From assembly GCA_029776225.1 (NCBI GenBank), contig JAKOTR010000085.1:1-52820 (forward strand): a stretch of 52,820 nucleotides of DNA. The letters run 5' to 3'. The translations under genes were made by a program, and so were the position numbers. This stretch comes from Acidobacteriota bacterium (lineage in GTDB: Bacteria; Acidobacteriota; Terriglobia; Bryobacterales; Bryobacteraceae). The notes under the pieces are model-generated. The model was given only the letters and a program-made list of their open reading frames with translations. It was not told the origin of the DNA and searched no databases. Positions 25,594 through 34,217 of this stretch are shown piece by piece. The first letter of the stretch is position 1, and each line of letters starts with the position of its first letter.

Positions 25594-26831
25594 CCGGCAA
25601 GCGTGTATACATTCCCCCGATGGCGTACGGCAGCGGCCGGACGTTTGCGGCCGCGTTCCGCGCGCTGGGAGTCGAGGCAGACATCACGCCGCCCTCCGAT
25701 CACCGCACGCGGGAACTGGGCGCTCGCTACACTTCGGGCGACGAGTGCTATCCGGCAAAAGTAACCATCGGCGATTTCATGAGGGTGCTGGAAATGCCGG
25801 AAACCGATCCGGCGCGCACGGTGCTGTTCATGCCCACCGCCGACGGTCCCTGCCGCTTCGGCCAGTATGCGCCCTACCTGCGGCGTGTGCTCGATCAGAA
25901 CGGCTATCCGCACACGACGATCCTTTCCCCGTCGAGCAAGGACGGTTACGGCGATCTCGGCGAGCTTGCGCGGCCGTTCATACGCACGGGATGGCGCGCC
26001 CTCGTTGCGGCCGACATTCTTCAGAAGATGCTGCTGAAAACCCGCCCGCACGAGGTGCACAAAGGCGAGACCGAAGCCGTCTATGAAGAGTCGCTCGACG
26101 ACCTTTGCAAGACGATCGAAACGTCCGATCTCACGCCTTCCGTCCAGTTGAAGGCGATTCGCGACTCGCTGGTGCGGTGCCGCGACCGCTTCCGTGCGGT
26201 GCCCGTGCACCGCGATCCTTCCACGCCCCTGATCGGCATCGTGGGCGAGATTTTCTGCCGCTTGCATTCTTTCTCGAACGAGAACCTGGTGCGCAGGCTG
26301 GAGGAATACGGGGCGGAAGGCTGGCTTTCCGACATCACCGAGTGGGTCTGGTACACGATCGCCGAGCAGTTCCGGAGGCTCAGGCTGCTGGGGCGCCAGT
26401 TTTCCAAGGAGGCGCTGATCGCCTGGATTCGCAAGCGCGTGCAGAAGCACGACGAGCACGTGCTGCTCGAACCGTTCCGCGAAGATTTCCGGGGCTATGA
26501 AGAGCCGAGCGTGGAAGAGGTGCTGGAGGCGGCCCGGCCGTATCTGCCCTGCGATGGAGCGCTCGGCGAGATGGTGCTGAACGTCGGCAAGACGGTGTGC
26601 CTGGCGCGAAAGGGCGTGGACGGCATCATCGACATCAGCCCGTTCACCTGCATGAACGGCATCGTTTGCGAGGCGATTTATCCCAGGGTGAGCCGCGACC
26701 TCGGCGGCATCCCCATCCGCAACTTCTATTTCGACGGCACGCAGTCGGACCTGGACCGCGATCTCGGCGTGTACCTGGAACTGGCGCGCACCTACCAGCG
26801 GAAGAAAAAATACCACCGGCCTTCGGCGTAA
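25545..26831 (+). CDS. HgdB-like 2-hydroxyacyl-CoA dehydratase-type subunit
   Basis: 428 residues of the 2-hydroxyglutaryl-CoA dehydratase D-component/DUF2229 type. Candidate cluster cysteines are in GDECYPAK (C68) and DGPCRFGQYAPYLRRVL (C103), with others in GEIFCRLHSF and DISPFTCMNGIVCEAIYPR. It overlaps the activase gene by 49 bp and has AAAGGAA 8 nt before the ATG, so the two are coupled and probably form one electron-transfer complex: the activase reduces this subunit, which then reduces or dehydrates a substrate. Double-cubane-cluster proteins are another known outcome for this superfamily. The substrate is not apparent, and no CoA-transferase or acyl-CoA gene lies nearby. Confidence 0.82.
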   Translation: MLQVRTGSSGVSRSPLAGKRVYIPPMAYGSGRTFAAAFRALGVEADITPPSDHRTRELGARYTSGDECYPAKVTIGDFMRVLEMPETDPARTVLFMPTADGPCRFGQYAPYLRRVLDQNGYPHTTILSPSSKDGYGDLGELARPFIRTGWRALVAADILQKMLLKTRPHEVHKGETEAVYEESLDDLCKTIETSDLTPSVQLKAIRDSLVRCRDRFRAVPVHRDPSTPLIGIVGEIFCRLHSFSNENLVRRLEEYGAEGWLSDITEWVWYTIAEQFRRLRLLGRQFSKEALIAWIRKRVQKHDEHVLLEPFREDFRGYEEPSVEEVLEAARPYLPCDGALGEMVLNVGKTVCLARKGVDGIIDISPFTCMNGIVCEAIYPRVSRDLGGIPIRNFYFDGTQSDLDRDLGVYLELARTYQRKKKYHRPSA

Positions 26832-26903
26832 TCGTCGAAGCGTGAAGCGGCGCGCGCGAATCGCCGGGGCGCGCGAATTCGCGCCGGGGTGCTGTGCGCG
26901 GAG

Positions 26904-28349
26904 CTACGCGCGGTTCCTCTCGAATGCGTAGGCGAGACGGAGCATGCCCGCCTCGTCGAAGTGCCGGGTGAGGATCTGCATTCCCACCGGCAGCCCGCCG
27001 GACGTCACACCGCACGGCACGCTCATGCAGGGAACTCCCGCCAGAGATGCCGTAATGGTGTAGATGTCGGACAGGTACATCTGCATCGGATCGTCCAGCT
27101 TCTCACCCAGCTTGAACGCCGGAAACGGCGATACCGGGGCAATGAGCGCATCCACCTCGCGGAATGCCTCGGTGAAATCCCGCGCGATCAGGGTCCGCAC
27201 CTTCTGCGCCTTCAGGTAGTAGGCGTCGTAGTAGCCCGCCGACAGGACGTAGGTGCCCAGCATGATGCGCCTCTTGCACTCCGCGCCGAATCCCTCGCCC
27301 CGCGTGTTGCGGTACATATCGGCCAGTGTTTCGGAGTCCCTCGAGCGGAACGTATACCGCACGCCGTCATATCGCGCCAGGTTCGAGCTGGCTTCGGCCG
27401 TGCAAATGATGTAGTAAGCAGCCACCGCATACTCGGTGTGCGGCATACTGATCTCGCGCACTTCGCAGCCGAGCCGTTTGAGAACTTCCACGCCGTCCAA
27501 GACGAGCTTGCTGGTCTCGCTGTCCGGATCTTTGAAGTACTCGCGCGGAAGGCCGATCTTCATGCCCCGCACACCACCATTGAGCGCCGCCATGTAATCC
27601 GGAACCGGCACAGCGGCCGAAGTGGAATCGCGCTCGTCGCGTCCGGCGATCACCTGAAGCAGCGTGGCGGTGTCGCTCACGTTGCGGGCCACCACGCCGA
27701 TGTGGTCGAGTGAACTCGCGAACGCGATCAGGCCGTAGCGCGACACGCGCCCGTACGTCGGAGTGAGGCCCACCACGCCGCAGAACGAAGCCGGCTGGCG
27801 GACAGACCCGCCCGTGTCCGAACCCAGCGAGACGACCGCCGTCCCCTGGGCGACCGCGGCGGCGGAGCCCCCGCTGGAGCCGCCCGGCACGCGCTCTGGA
27901 TCCACGGGATTTCTCACCGGGCCGAACGCCGAGTTCTCGTTCGACGATCCCATCGCGAACTCGTCGCAGTTCGTCTTGCCGAGGATGACTGCGCCCGCGG
28001 CGTCCAGGCACTCAACGGCTGTGGCATCATACGGCGGTATATAATCCGCCAGCATCTTCGATGCGGCGGTCGTCCGCACTCCCTTGGTGACGATCACATC
28101 CTTCACGGCCACGGGAACGCCGGCGAGCAGCCCGGGATCCTCGCCGCGCGCCAGCTTCTCATCCACACTTCGCGCAGCCGAGAGCGCGCGCTCGGGGCAG
28201 AAGTGCAGGTACGCATTCGTCTTGGGATTTTCGGCTTCGGCGAAGCGCAGCGCCTCGCGCGTCAGCTCCGTTGCGCTGAACCGGCGCTTCAACAATCCCT
28301 CGCGGATGCTGCCGATCGTAAGCTTCGGAATCTCCAATGCGAGCGTCAC
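26904..28349 (-). CDS. gatA: Asp-tRNA(Asn)/Glu-tRNA(Gln) amidotransferase subunit A
   Basis: 481 residues, the normal size for GatA. The amidase signature VPGGSSGGSAAAVAQGTA is intact, with catalytic triad Lys83 (VAVKDVI), cis-Ser158 (GGSSGG) and nucleophile Ser182 (DTGGSVRQP). It hydrolyses glutamine and feeds ammonia to GatB for transamidation of misacylated Glu-tRNA(Gln) and/or Asp-tRNA(Asn). The start is GTG 28349, overlapping the gatC stop as GTGA. It is the last gene of dciA-gatC-gatA. gatB is not in the window, so it must be encoded elsewhere. Confidence 0.96.
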   Translation of the reverse strand: MTLALEIPKLTIGSIREGLLKRRFSATELTREALRFAEAENPKTNAYLHFCPERALSAARSVDEKLARGEDPGLLAGVPVAVKDVIVTKGVRTTAASKMLADYIPPYDATAVECLDAAGAVILGKTNCDEFAMGSSNENSAFGPVRNPVDPERVPGGSSGGSAAAVAQGTAVVSLGSDTGGSVRQPASFCGVVGLTPTYGRVSRYGLIAFASSLDHIGVVARNVSDTATLLQVIAGRDERDSTSAAVPVPDYMAALNGGVRGMKIGLPREYFKDPDSETSKLVLDGVEVLKRLGCEVREISMPHTEYAVAAYYIICTAEASSNLARYDGVRYTFRSRDSETLADMYRNTRGEGFGAECKRRIMLGTYVLSAGYYDAYYLKAQKVRTLIARDFTEAFREVDALIAPVSPFPAFKLGEKLDDPMQMYLSDIYTITASLAGVPCMSVPCGVTSGGLPVGMQILTRHFDEAGMLRLAYAFERNRA

Positions 28350-28645
28350 CGTTCAATCACCTTCGGAACTTTGAAGAATCCGCCCCCGGCCAGGGGCGCG
28401 TTCGCGAGAGCAACCTCGCTGCCCAGCCCCGGGCGCTCGCGGTCTTCCCGCAGAGTCTCGGTCTCGCCGGCCTCATAGAGCACCTGGGCCATGGGCTCGA
28501 CGCCAGTGGTATCGAGTTCGTTCAGCTTGTCGATATACGTGAGCACCGCGCCGAGATCGGTGGCCATCTTGCGCACTTCGGCGTCGGTCAACGTCAGATT
28601 GGCCAGGTCGGCCACGTACCGGACTTCGTCTTCGCTTAGTTTCAT
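28346..28645 (-). CDS. gatC: Asp-tRNA(Asn)/Glu-tRNA(Gln) amidotransferase subunit C
   Basis: 99 residues, typical GatC: MKLSEDEVRYVADLANLTL at the start, YIDKLNELDTTGVEPM in the middle, and FKVPKVIER at the end. GatC is the small structural subunit that wraps and stabilises GatA-GatB. The ATG at 28645 is chosen because everything upstream in this frame lacks GatC similarity. It lies 19 nt after the DciA-like gene and overlaps gatA by 4 bp. Confidence 0.93.
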   Translation of the reverse strand: MKLSEDEVRYVADLANLTLTDAEVRKMATDLGAVLTYIDKLNELDTTGVEPMAQVLYEAGETETLREDRERPGLGSEVALANAPLAGGGFFKVPKVIER

Positions 28646-28664
28646 GGAATGCGTAATTCGCGAC

Positions 28665-29075
28665 TCAGCGGCCCGCCGCCGCCTTTCGCGAAGCCCTATA
28701 TACCCGCCGCAATACCGGGTCCTCGATGCGGTCGGCTTCGTCGGGAACGGACCGGGGATGCTCCGCCCGCTGCGGCTGGCGGCGGGGAACACCAAGGCGG
28801 AACTCGATCGAGCCGGCGCTCTCTTCGCCCGCAATCTCCTGCAGCCGGGCCAGGATTTGGCCGCTCAACGTCTCGAGCTGGCTCCGCCAGACCGCGTCCT
28901 CCACCTCGACCACGAGATGCGCGCCTTTTTCCGTCCGTGTAATCGAAACCAGGCGCGCATGCGCGGCGATCCGCCGCCCAATCGCGTACGGCCACACCGC
29001 ACGCAGCAACTCCTCGGGTGAAAGAGACGCGGCGCCGAGCCGCAATCCGCGTATCAATTTCCCGGCGCGATCCAT
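28665..29075 (-). CDS. dciA: DciA/DUF721 family protein
   Basis: 136 residues. The conserved DUF721 core is visible: ELLRAVWPYAIGRRIAAHAR, then the beta segments LVSITRTEKGAHLVVEVEDAVWRSQLETLSGQILARLQE, ending with EFRLGVPR. DciA proteins help load or operate the replicative helicase in bacteria lacking DnaC/DnaI. The C-terminal 45 residues are charged and probably disordered. A TAGAAT box (29095 to 29090 on the minus strand) lies 14 nt upstream of the ATG, and no Shine-Dalgarno sequence is seen. It heads the gatCA operon, an association that probably reflects shared transcription only. Confidence 0.8.
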   Translation of the reverse strand: MDRAGKLIRGLRLGAASLSPEELLRAVWPYAIGRRIAAHARLVSITRTEKGAHLVVEVEDAVWRSQLETLSGQILARLQEIAGEESAGSIEFRLGVPRRQPQRAEHPRSVPDEADRIEDPVLRRVYRASRKAAAGR

Positions 29076-29109
29076 GGGGTGAACTGGCTATTCTAGCAGA
29101 TCGCCGCGC

Positions 29110-29330
29110 TCAGTCCGCCAGCGCCTGTTTGACCGCCTCCACCAGCCGGGCGGCCGTGTAGGGTTTTTGCAGAAAACCGTGCCCGCCGAAAGGCCGAGGC
29201 CGCGGCCCAGAAACTTTGCCGAAAAGAAAGGATTGAAGATCTGCTGGAGAAGAACCTGCGGGCTTGCCGCGGATGGGGCTAAAGATTTCGATGGAACGAT
29301 TGTGCGCCCCCAGACCGAGCAACGCAAGAG
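29110..29330 (-). pseudogene. scrambled relic of a hybrid sensor histidine kinase
   Basis: Three pieces of a kinase/receiver protein are visible on the minus strand, in two frames. First (about 29283-29330) comes LGLGAHNRSIEIFSP, like the strand after the G2 box. Next (about 29190-29260, other frame) comes IFNPFFSAKFLGRGLGLSA, the F and G2 boxes of a HATPase domain. Last (29110-29180, first frame) comes GFLQKPYTAARLVEAVKQAL and a stop, the conserved Lys-Pro and final helix of a receiver. The first two blocks are in the reverse of their normal order, and a frame change separates the second from the third. There is no catalytic core, so this is dead DNA left by deletions and rearrangement. Confidence 0.72.
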
Positions 29331-29397
29331 GTTTCTACCGCGTGGGGAGGGGGTCGGCGTCACCCTACCCATCGTGTGCTCTGGAGGAGAGCAGCTA

Positions 29398-29604
29398 TTA
29401 GCGATTGTCCTTGTCAACAGCCCGGTGCTCCGGAGGGAGCGCGTCCTGGAATTCGTTAAGGGCCGCTTCGAATGCCTTCCGGTCGCCTTTCTTTGCTGCC
29501 TCTATCATCTTTTTCAGCGCCACGTCCTCCGGCGGCGGCTCGAATTCGATTATCTCTGGCGGCCCATCGCCTCTCGATTTCTCGTCTGATGGTCGGTTTG
29601 GCAT
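29398..29604 (-). CDS. small acidic hypothetical protein, overlapping
   Basis: 68 residues from the ATG at 29604: MPNRPSDEKSRG followed by IIEFEPPPEDVALKKMIEAAKKGDRKAF and EAALNEFQDALPPEHRAVD. Codon use in the second half suits the genome (mostly G/C third positions), better than the competing frame over the same bases. It overlaps the 3' third of the 161-codon ORF next to it by 149 bp. It is not recognised. It could be a real small protein, or the true C terminus of the longer ORF after a frameshift. Confidence 0.4.
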   Translation of the reverse strand: MPNRPSDEKSRGDGPPEIIEFEPPPEDVALKKMIEAAKKGDRKAFEAALNEFQDALPPEHRAVDKDNR

Positions 29605-29941
29605 TCCTAAAGGGATTGTACGCTTCTTTGCCGTGTTGTCCAGCGGTTTCTCGGAATATCTCCAACACGAGGTCCACACTTTCGTCCTCTGTAAGCCCGA
29701 GCCGCCGATACGCGCCAGAGAGCCCGTCTGCCAGGATCTCCGAGATCAGCTCGGCCGGATCGTCTGAGCAGCCAAACACGTAACGGAGGCGCCGGCTCAC
29801 TCTCTGGTAGAGGGGCGAAGAGAACACCGGCGAGCGCTTGTGGTTGAAGTACCCCCGTTCCGGAATCAGCGCCTCGCGCTGGCGGAAGTGGGTAAGCTCA
29901 TGAGGTTGTTGTCGAGCCTGTGTGCGCCGGGGCCCCTCCAT
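29456..29941 (-). CDS. hypothetical protein, possibly frameshifted at its 3' end
   Basis: 161 residues. The middle is convincing coding sequence (SSPLYQRVSRRLRYVFGCSDDPAELISEILADGL, then LGLTEDESVDLVLEIFRETAG), but the C-terminal 55 residues are Arg-rich with rare AGA/CGA/AGG codons, while another frame over the same bases looks coding. A frameshift near 29600 or a genuine long overlap would both explain this. No family recognised and no signal peptide or membrane segment. It is divergent from maf. Confidence 0.45.
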   Translation of the reverse strand: MEGPRRTQARQQPHELTHFRQREALIPERGYFNHKRSPVFSSPLYQRVSRRLRYVFGCSDDPAELISEILADGLSGAYRRLGLTEDESVDLVLEIFRETAGQHGKEAYNPFRNAKPTIRREIERRWAARDNRIRAAAGGRGAEKDDRGSKERRPEGIRSGP

Positions 29942-30021
29942 GAAAAGTCCTCCCCCGCTGGCAAAGAACTTCCGGGCACGAACAGGACAGGCGCGAATTG
30001 CCGCGCTGCGGCGCCTGATCT

Positions 30022-30033
30022 TACCATCGAAGT
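30022..30033 (+). promoter_or_regulatory. -10 box of leaderless maf gene
   Basis: TACCAT (30022-30027) is followed by 6 nt and then the ATG at 30034. A possible TTGCCG (29998-30003) lies 18 nt upstream as a -35. No Shine-Dalgarno sequence is present. Confidence 0.55.
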
Positions 30034-30579
30034 ATGTTGATTTTGGCCTCCCGCTCCCCGCGGCGTCATGAGATTCTCAAGCTCGCCGGCATTCCGTTTG
30101 TCGCGCGTCCCGCCGAAATTGACGAGACGCCCCGCGCGGGAGAGGACGCCTGCACGTACGCGAAACGCGTGGCTCGCGAGAAGGCCGAAGCCGTCAAAGC
30201 TGCGCCGGGCGACATCGTGCTCGGAGCGGACACCGTGGTGGTTATCGACGGTCAGACGCTGGGCAAACCCTCCGATGCAGCAGACGCCGCCCGCATGCTG
30301 CGGATGCTGAGTGGCCGCGAACACATCGTCATCACGGGCATTTGCCTGCTGAACGGCAGCCGCGCCATCGAGGATGCCGAGAAGACGCGCGTCCGCTTCG
30401 TGCCGCTTTCCGAGGAGGAGATCCAGGAATACATCTCCACCGGCGAGCCGATGGACAAGGCCGGCGCTTACGCCATCCAGGGCCTCGGTTCCAAGTTCGT
30501 CGACCGCGTGGAAGGCTGCTATTTCAACGTGATGGGATTGCCGATAGCCCGCGTCTACCGCCACCTGCGCGGGCGGTAA
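30034..30579 (+). CDS. maf: Maf-family nucleoside triphosphate pyrophosphatase
   Basis: 181 residues with the Maf fold and motifs: LILASRSPRRHEIL at the N terminus, EIDE, VARAKA-like VAREKAEAV, GADTVVVIDGQTLGKP, and AGAYAIQGLGSKFVDRVEGCYFNVMGLP. It hydrolyses non-canonical or specific NTPs (dTTP/UTP in the YhdE subgroup, which the AIQG and NVMGLP motifs favour) to the monophosphate and PPi. The length is normal. Translation starts 6 nt after a -10 box, so the mRNA is predicted leaderless. It is convergent with the aldo/keto reductase gene, 6 bp apart. Confidence 0.93.
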   Translation: MLILASRSPRRHEILKLAGIPFVARPAEIDETPRAGEDACTYAKRVAREKAEAVKAAPGDIVLGADTVVVIDGQTLGKPSDAADAARMLRMLSGREHIVITGICLLNGSRAIEDAEKTRVRFVPLSEEEIQEYISTGEPMDKAGAYAIQGLGSKFVDRVEGCYFNVMGLPIARVYRHLRGR

Positions 30580-30585
30580 CCAGAC

Positions 30586-31455
30586 CTACCCTCGCACGCT
30601 CGCGGCGGGGATGCGCTTGACCAGGTCCGCCATCTCCTGGCGATTCTCGCTGCCGATCGTGAAGCAGTCGACGCAATCGAGCGAGAGCACGTATTGCAGG
30701 CACTCGTCCGCGCGGTTGCGGAGCCTGCCCACGCCGAGGATCTTCATGCCGATGACGCCCTTCCCTGCCGCTTTGATTTGCCGCAGGACTCCAACGACCG
30801 TTTGCGGGTCGGCGTCCATCGATACGCCGGCGGGGTTGATGCGCGCCAGGCACACCTGCAGCCACGGGCTCTCCGCCGCGACCTTCAGCGCATCGAGCGA
30901 GTGGAACGAGGCTCCCTGTGTTTTTACGATGCCTTTCTGGCGCGCCTCCTCGATCACCGCCATCGCGCCCTTCTTCCGCTCCGTCCAATTCGCATCCATC
31001 ATGCAGTGCAGCAGCAGGATGTCGATGTAGTCCGTGTTCAGCTCGCGGCGGAAGCGGTCGAGATCGGCGCGCATCTCCTTTTCCGTGGATGCGCGGGTCT
31101 TGGTCAGGATCGTGACCTTTTCGCGCGAAACGCGCTTCAGCCCCTCGCGGAGGTGCGGGTGCGTGCCGTATTGATCGGCCGCGTCCCAAAACGTGATGCC
31201 CTGATCGTAGGCTGCCTGCAGCAGATCGGCGACGCCGCTGAGCCCGAGCTTGCGGGTCTGGTTCGAACTGCCGCCATAGCCGTTGGTGCCGGTCCCCATG
31301 GCGAGCCGGCTCACCTCAACCTGCGCGGGACCGAGCTTCACGCGGTCGGAGGCGGACTTCTTCGTCGTGCCCGCGAACAGATGATACGGAAAGCGGCCCA
31401 GCGCGGCGGCGGCCGCAAGAGGCGTCGTACGGGTCAGGAATTCGCGTCGGAACAT
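30586..31455 (-). CDS. Tat-exported aldo/keto reductase
   Basis: 289 residues. The N terminus FRREFLTRTTPLAAAAALG is a twin-arginine signal, so the enzyme is exported folded. The mature part shows the aldo/keto reductase barrel: FWDAADQYGTH with catalytic Asp and Tyr, VTILTKT with Lys, and DILLLHCMMD with the His position. NADPH-dependent reduction of an aldehyde or ketone is expected. The C-terminal half is compact and the protein is shorter than typical 320-residue members, which may affect cofactor binding. It lies downstream of the sulfate-binding protein, but 85 bp separate them. Confidence 0.87.
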   Translation of the reverse strand: MFRREFLTRTTPLAAAAALGRFPYHLFAGTTKKSASDRVKLGPAQVEVSRLAMGTGTNGYGGSSNQTRKLGLSGVADLLQAAYDQGITFWDAADQYGTHPHLREGLKRVSREKVTILTKTRASTEKEMRADLDRFRRELNTDYIDILLLHCMMDANWTERKKGAMAVIEEARQKGIVKTQGASFHSLDALKVAAESPWLQVCLARINPAGVSMDADPQTVVGVLRQIKAAGKGVIGMKILGVGRLRNRADECLQYVLSLDCVDCFTIGSENRQEMADLVKRIPAASVRG

Positions 31456-31540
31456 TGCACAGGCTCCTCAGCCAACGAAGGTAGCACATTGCGCTCTGTC
31501 CGCGACAGTATACCCGCCCCGCGCGGCCGCTTAATTTACA

Positions 31541-32557
31541 TCACCGCCCCTTCGAATAGATTTGATCGAAGGTCCCGCCGTCATCGAAATGTTTTTTCTG
31601 CGCGTTTTGCCACCCGCCGAACATTTCATCCACCGTGAAGAGGTCCACCTCCGGGAAGCGGTCTTTGTACTTCGCGGTGATTTCCTTGTAGCGGGGACGA
31701 TAGTAGTGCTTCGCCGCGATCTCCTGCCCCTCGGGCGTATAGAGATACTCGAGGTACGCCCGCGCAACTTGAGCGGTGCCGTGCCGGTTGGCTACCTTGT
31801 CCACCACGGCAACTGGCGGCTCGGCAAGAATGCTGGTTGACGGAATCACGACTTCAAACCTGCCTTTGCCGAGTTCGTTGATCGCCAGGTATGCCTCGTT
31901 CTCCCAAGACAGGAGCACGTCGCCGATCCCGCGCTCGACGAACGTCGTGGTGGCGCCGCGTGCGCCCGAGTCCAGCACCGGCACATTCCTGAAGAGCCTC
32001 GCAACGAACTCCTTCGCCTTGTTCTCGTCTTTTCCGTATTGCCGCAATGCGTAGCCCCAGGCCGCCAAATAGCCCCACCGCGCTGCTCCGGAAGTTTTCG
32101 GGTGCGGCGTGATCACGGATACGCCGGGCCGCACGAGGTCGTTCCAATCCTTGATGCGTTTCGGGTTGCCCTGGCGAACCAGAAACACGATGGTCGACGT
32201 GTAGGGACTGCTGTTGTGCGGCAGCCGGGTTTGCCAGTTGCGCGGCAGCAGGCCGGCCCTTTCGGCGATGGCGTCGATGTCGTACGCCAGCGCTAGTGTC
32301 ACCACATCGGCAGGCAGACCGTCGATCACCGCGCGAGCCTGCTTTCCGGAGCCGCCGTGCGACTGCTGGATCGTGACATCGACGCCGGTTTTCGCCTTCC
32401 AGTAGCGGCGGAACGCCGCGTTGAACTCCTGGTAAAGCTCCCGCGTCGGATCGTACGAGACGTTCAGCAGTTTTACCGGCTTCTGCCCAAACACCGATTG
32501 GCCCGCGCCGAGAATCAGCGCGATAGCCGCGATTGCAGGTTTGCTCTGTAGTTTCAT
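31541..32557 (-). CDS. sulfate/thiosulfate ABC transporter substrate-binding protein
   Basis: 338 residues of the Sbp/CysP family. Residues 1-24 form a signal peptide ([16 protein letters not shown] region). Sulfate-contacting loops are recognisable: [47 protein letters not shown], and [11 protein letters not shown], followed by [18 protein letters not shown]. It captures sulfate or thiosulfate in the periplasm. A GGAGG sits just before the ATG at 32557. The usual permease (CysT/CysW) and ATPase (CysA) genes are absent from the window; instead it follows an OprP-like porin, suggesting a porin-binding protein pair serving a transporter encoded elsewhere. Confidence 0.92.
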   Translation of the reverse strand: MKLQSKPAIAAIALILGAGQSVFGQKPVKLLNVSYDPTRELYQEFNAAFRRYWKAKTGVDVTIQQSHGGSGKQARAVIDGLPADVVTLALAYDIDAIAERAGLLPRNWQTRLPHNSSPYTSTIVFLVRQGNPKRIKDWNDLVRPGVSVITPHPKTSGAARWGYLAAWGYALRQYGKDENKAKEFVARLFRNVPVLDSGARGATTTFVERGIGDVLLSWENEAYLAINELGKGRFEVVIPSTSILAEPPVAVVDKVANRHGTAQVARAYLEYLYTPEGQEIAAKHYYRPRYKEITAKYKDRFPEVDLFTVDEMFGGWQNAQKKHFDDGGTFDQIYSKGR

Positions 32558-32565
32558 TTTCCTCC

Positions 32566-32609
32566 CAGTGAAATCGGATCCACTGAAATCGGACCAGTGA
32601 AACCGGAGG
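32566..32609. repeat. three tandem 14-15-bp degenerate repeats
   Basis: CAGTGAAATCGGATC (32566-32580), CACTGAAATCGGAC (32581-32594) and CAGTGAAACCGGAGG (32595-32609) lie in the gap between the porin stop and the Shine-Dalgarno of the sulfate-binding protein. They could arise by slippage or shape the intercistronic RNA. Confidence 0.6.
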
Positions 32610-32613
32610 CGCT

Positions 32614-34119
32614 TCAGAACACCAGTTGAAACCGGCTAAACACGGCCCCTTCGCTTTCCCGGTCGCCGCCGGCTGCGCCGCCCTTGAACTTCGTGTTTTC
32701 ATAATCCAGCGAGAGCTTCACGCTCCGGTTGAGATACCAGTTCACACCCGCCCCCCAGGAGCGCGCGCGGGCTGCCGATTTCGCCGGATCCGCGAAGCCC
32801 AGCGTAAAAGCCTCCGGGTCCACGTTGAGTTGCCCGATTCGCGCCACCAGCTCCACAGCTCCCCAGGTGCGCCTGCCGATATCGAAGACGCGCTGCGGCG
32901 AGAGCCGTTGAAAGGTCGCCTTCTCCCCGGTCAGCACGTAAGATCCCGCCACCTGCCAGCTCCTGTTCGCAATCACGCTGCTGGTCCCGCCGTTCTCCAC
33001 CGTCTGGTTCGACCGTACGAACTCGGCCAGAAGCCCGAACGGACCGCGATAGTAATAAGCCTGCGGGGAATAGCGCCGGCGGTCGCCGGCCGCCCTCGCG
33101 CCGCTCACGTAGGAAAAGAACGTGGTCTGCGACGGCGTTTTAAACGAGGGCAATGCGCCATCCTGCGTGCCCGAGGAAACAGCGAACCCCAAACCCAGAC
33201 CACTCAGAAACGAGAGCCTCCCCCTGCCCGAAAACGGCGTGCCGAAAAGCCGCGCCACGAAATCCTTGCCGCTATTGCTGTCTATGTCCACGCTTCCGCC
33301 GTCCGGCGTTCCGTTAAAAACGCCAAAGGCGTAGCTCAGCCGTGTTGACACTAAGTTCCCTGCCAGTTGGATTCCCAGGTCGCGGTTCGGAACCAGGTCC
33401 GTGGGCAGTCCCCGTTCCACAAACATCGTGTCGGTGCCAGACTGCAGCCGTTCCAATCCGAATGGAGCCTTGAATTTCCCCGCCCGGATGGACATCCTCG
33501 GGAAATAACGCAGCTCGAGATAGGCGTCCTGAAGAACGGCCTTCCCTTCCCCGAAATCGGGTATCACACGGAAAGCGACGTGCTTGTACAGAACGCCCTG
33601 AAACACCGGGCGGACGCGGCGCAGCAGGAAAGTATCTACCTGGGAAGAACCGCTGCCTGTGAACGCCCGGCCATCCGCCTGGATATAGCCGCCCATGTTG
33701 AGTTGAAAATCGCCGTCGGCCGACTTGAACCCGAACCCGTCAACCCCGGTGAGAGTCTGCGGCGTCTCCCTGGCTCTCAGCGCGGCGGATTCCTGGTCCA
33801 GCTCTCTCAGCCGGGCGAGTACCCGAATCTGCTGATCCAGTTCGTCAACCTTGGCGAGCTTGGACAGCGCAACCTTATCCAGGCTCACTGTGGTTTCAGC
33901 ATCCAGGTTGACCGTCGTGGCCTCAGGGCCGCCAGTCCCTTCCGCCACAGCCTGGAGCCGCTTTTCAGCCAGCCCGAGCGCCTGCTCCAACTGGCTGATC
34001 CTCTCCTCCAGCCTCTTCACTCTTTCTTCCAGACTCTCCGCGGGCGCGCCGTCACCTTGTCCCCACGCTGCAAAGGCGAGGAGCAACAGGGCACACCACA
34101 AGCGTCCGCCTATGACCAT
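32614..34119 (-). CDS. phosphate-selective porin O/P-like outer-membrane channel
   Basis: 501 residues. A signal peptide ([15 protein letters not shown]) precedes a periplasmic coiled coil (about 28-60, [19 protein letters not shown]), then a beta-barrel of the OprO/OprP type. Hallmarks are [72 protein letters not shown], and a C terminus ending in Phe (RFQLVF) as needed for barrel assembly. It probably passes anions across the outer membrane. A strong sigma-70 promoter and a palindromic operator lie upstream, and a sulfate-binding protein gene lies downstream, so sulfate rather than phosphate is the suggested anion. Confidence 0.88.
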   Translation of the reverse strand: MVIGGRLWCALLLLAFAAWGQGDGAPAESLEERVKRLEERISQLEQALGLAEKRLQAVAEGTGGPEATTVNLDAETTVSLDKVALSKLAKVDELDQQIRVLARLRELDQESAALRARETPQTLTGVDGFGFKSADGDFQLNMGGYIQADGRAFTGSGSSQVDTFLLRRVRPVFQGVLYKHVAFRVIPDFGEGKAVLQDAYLELRYFPRMSIRAGKFKAPFGLERLQSGTDTMFVERGLPTDLVPNRDLGIQLAGNLVSTRLSYAFGVFNGTPDGGSVDIDSNSGKDFVARLFGTPFSGRGRLSFLSGLGLGFAVSSGTQDGALPSFKTPSQTTFFSYVSGARAAGDRRRYSPQAYYYRGPFGLLAEFVRSNQTVENGGTSSVIANRSWQVAGSYVLTGEKATFQRLSPQRVFDIGRRTWGAVELVARIGQLNVDPEAFTLGFADPAKSAARARSWGAGVNWYLNRSVKLSLDYENTKFKGGAAGGDRESEGAVFSRFQLVF

Positions 34120-34175
34120 GGTTTTCTCCCCTGTTTTCAGCCAGATTCAGGTTCGAGGTGTTGCTATTCAGTTCC

Positions 34176-34204
34176 AGTGTAAGGGCACTCTGGCGGCGAG
34201 TCAA
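34176..34204 (-). promoter_or_regulatory. sigma-70 promoter of the porin/sulfate-binding operon
   Basis: On the minus strand TTGACT (34204-34199), a 17-nt spacer and TACACT (34181-34176) form a near-consensus promoter. The 5' UTR is about 50 nt and contains GGGGAGA before the ATG at 34119. Confidence 0.78.
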
Positions 34205-34217
34205 CAAAAATCTACAC

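Noticed and set aside
26832-26903. GCGCGAATTCGCGC palindrome after the HgdB-like gene
   Set aside because: Only a 14-bp symmetric GC-rich patch between convergent genes, with no loop or T-tract, too weak to call a terminator or operator.
29076-29397. A second complete gene upstream of dciA
   Set aside because: The recognisable kinase pieces are out of order and in two frames, so it was called a pseudogene instead.
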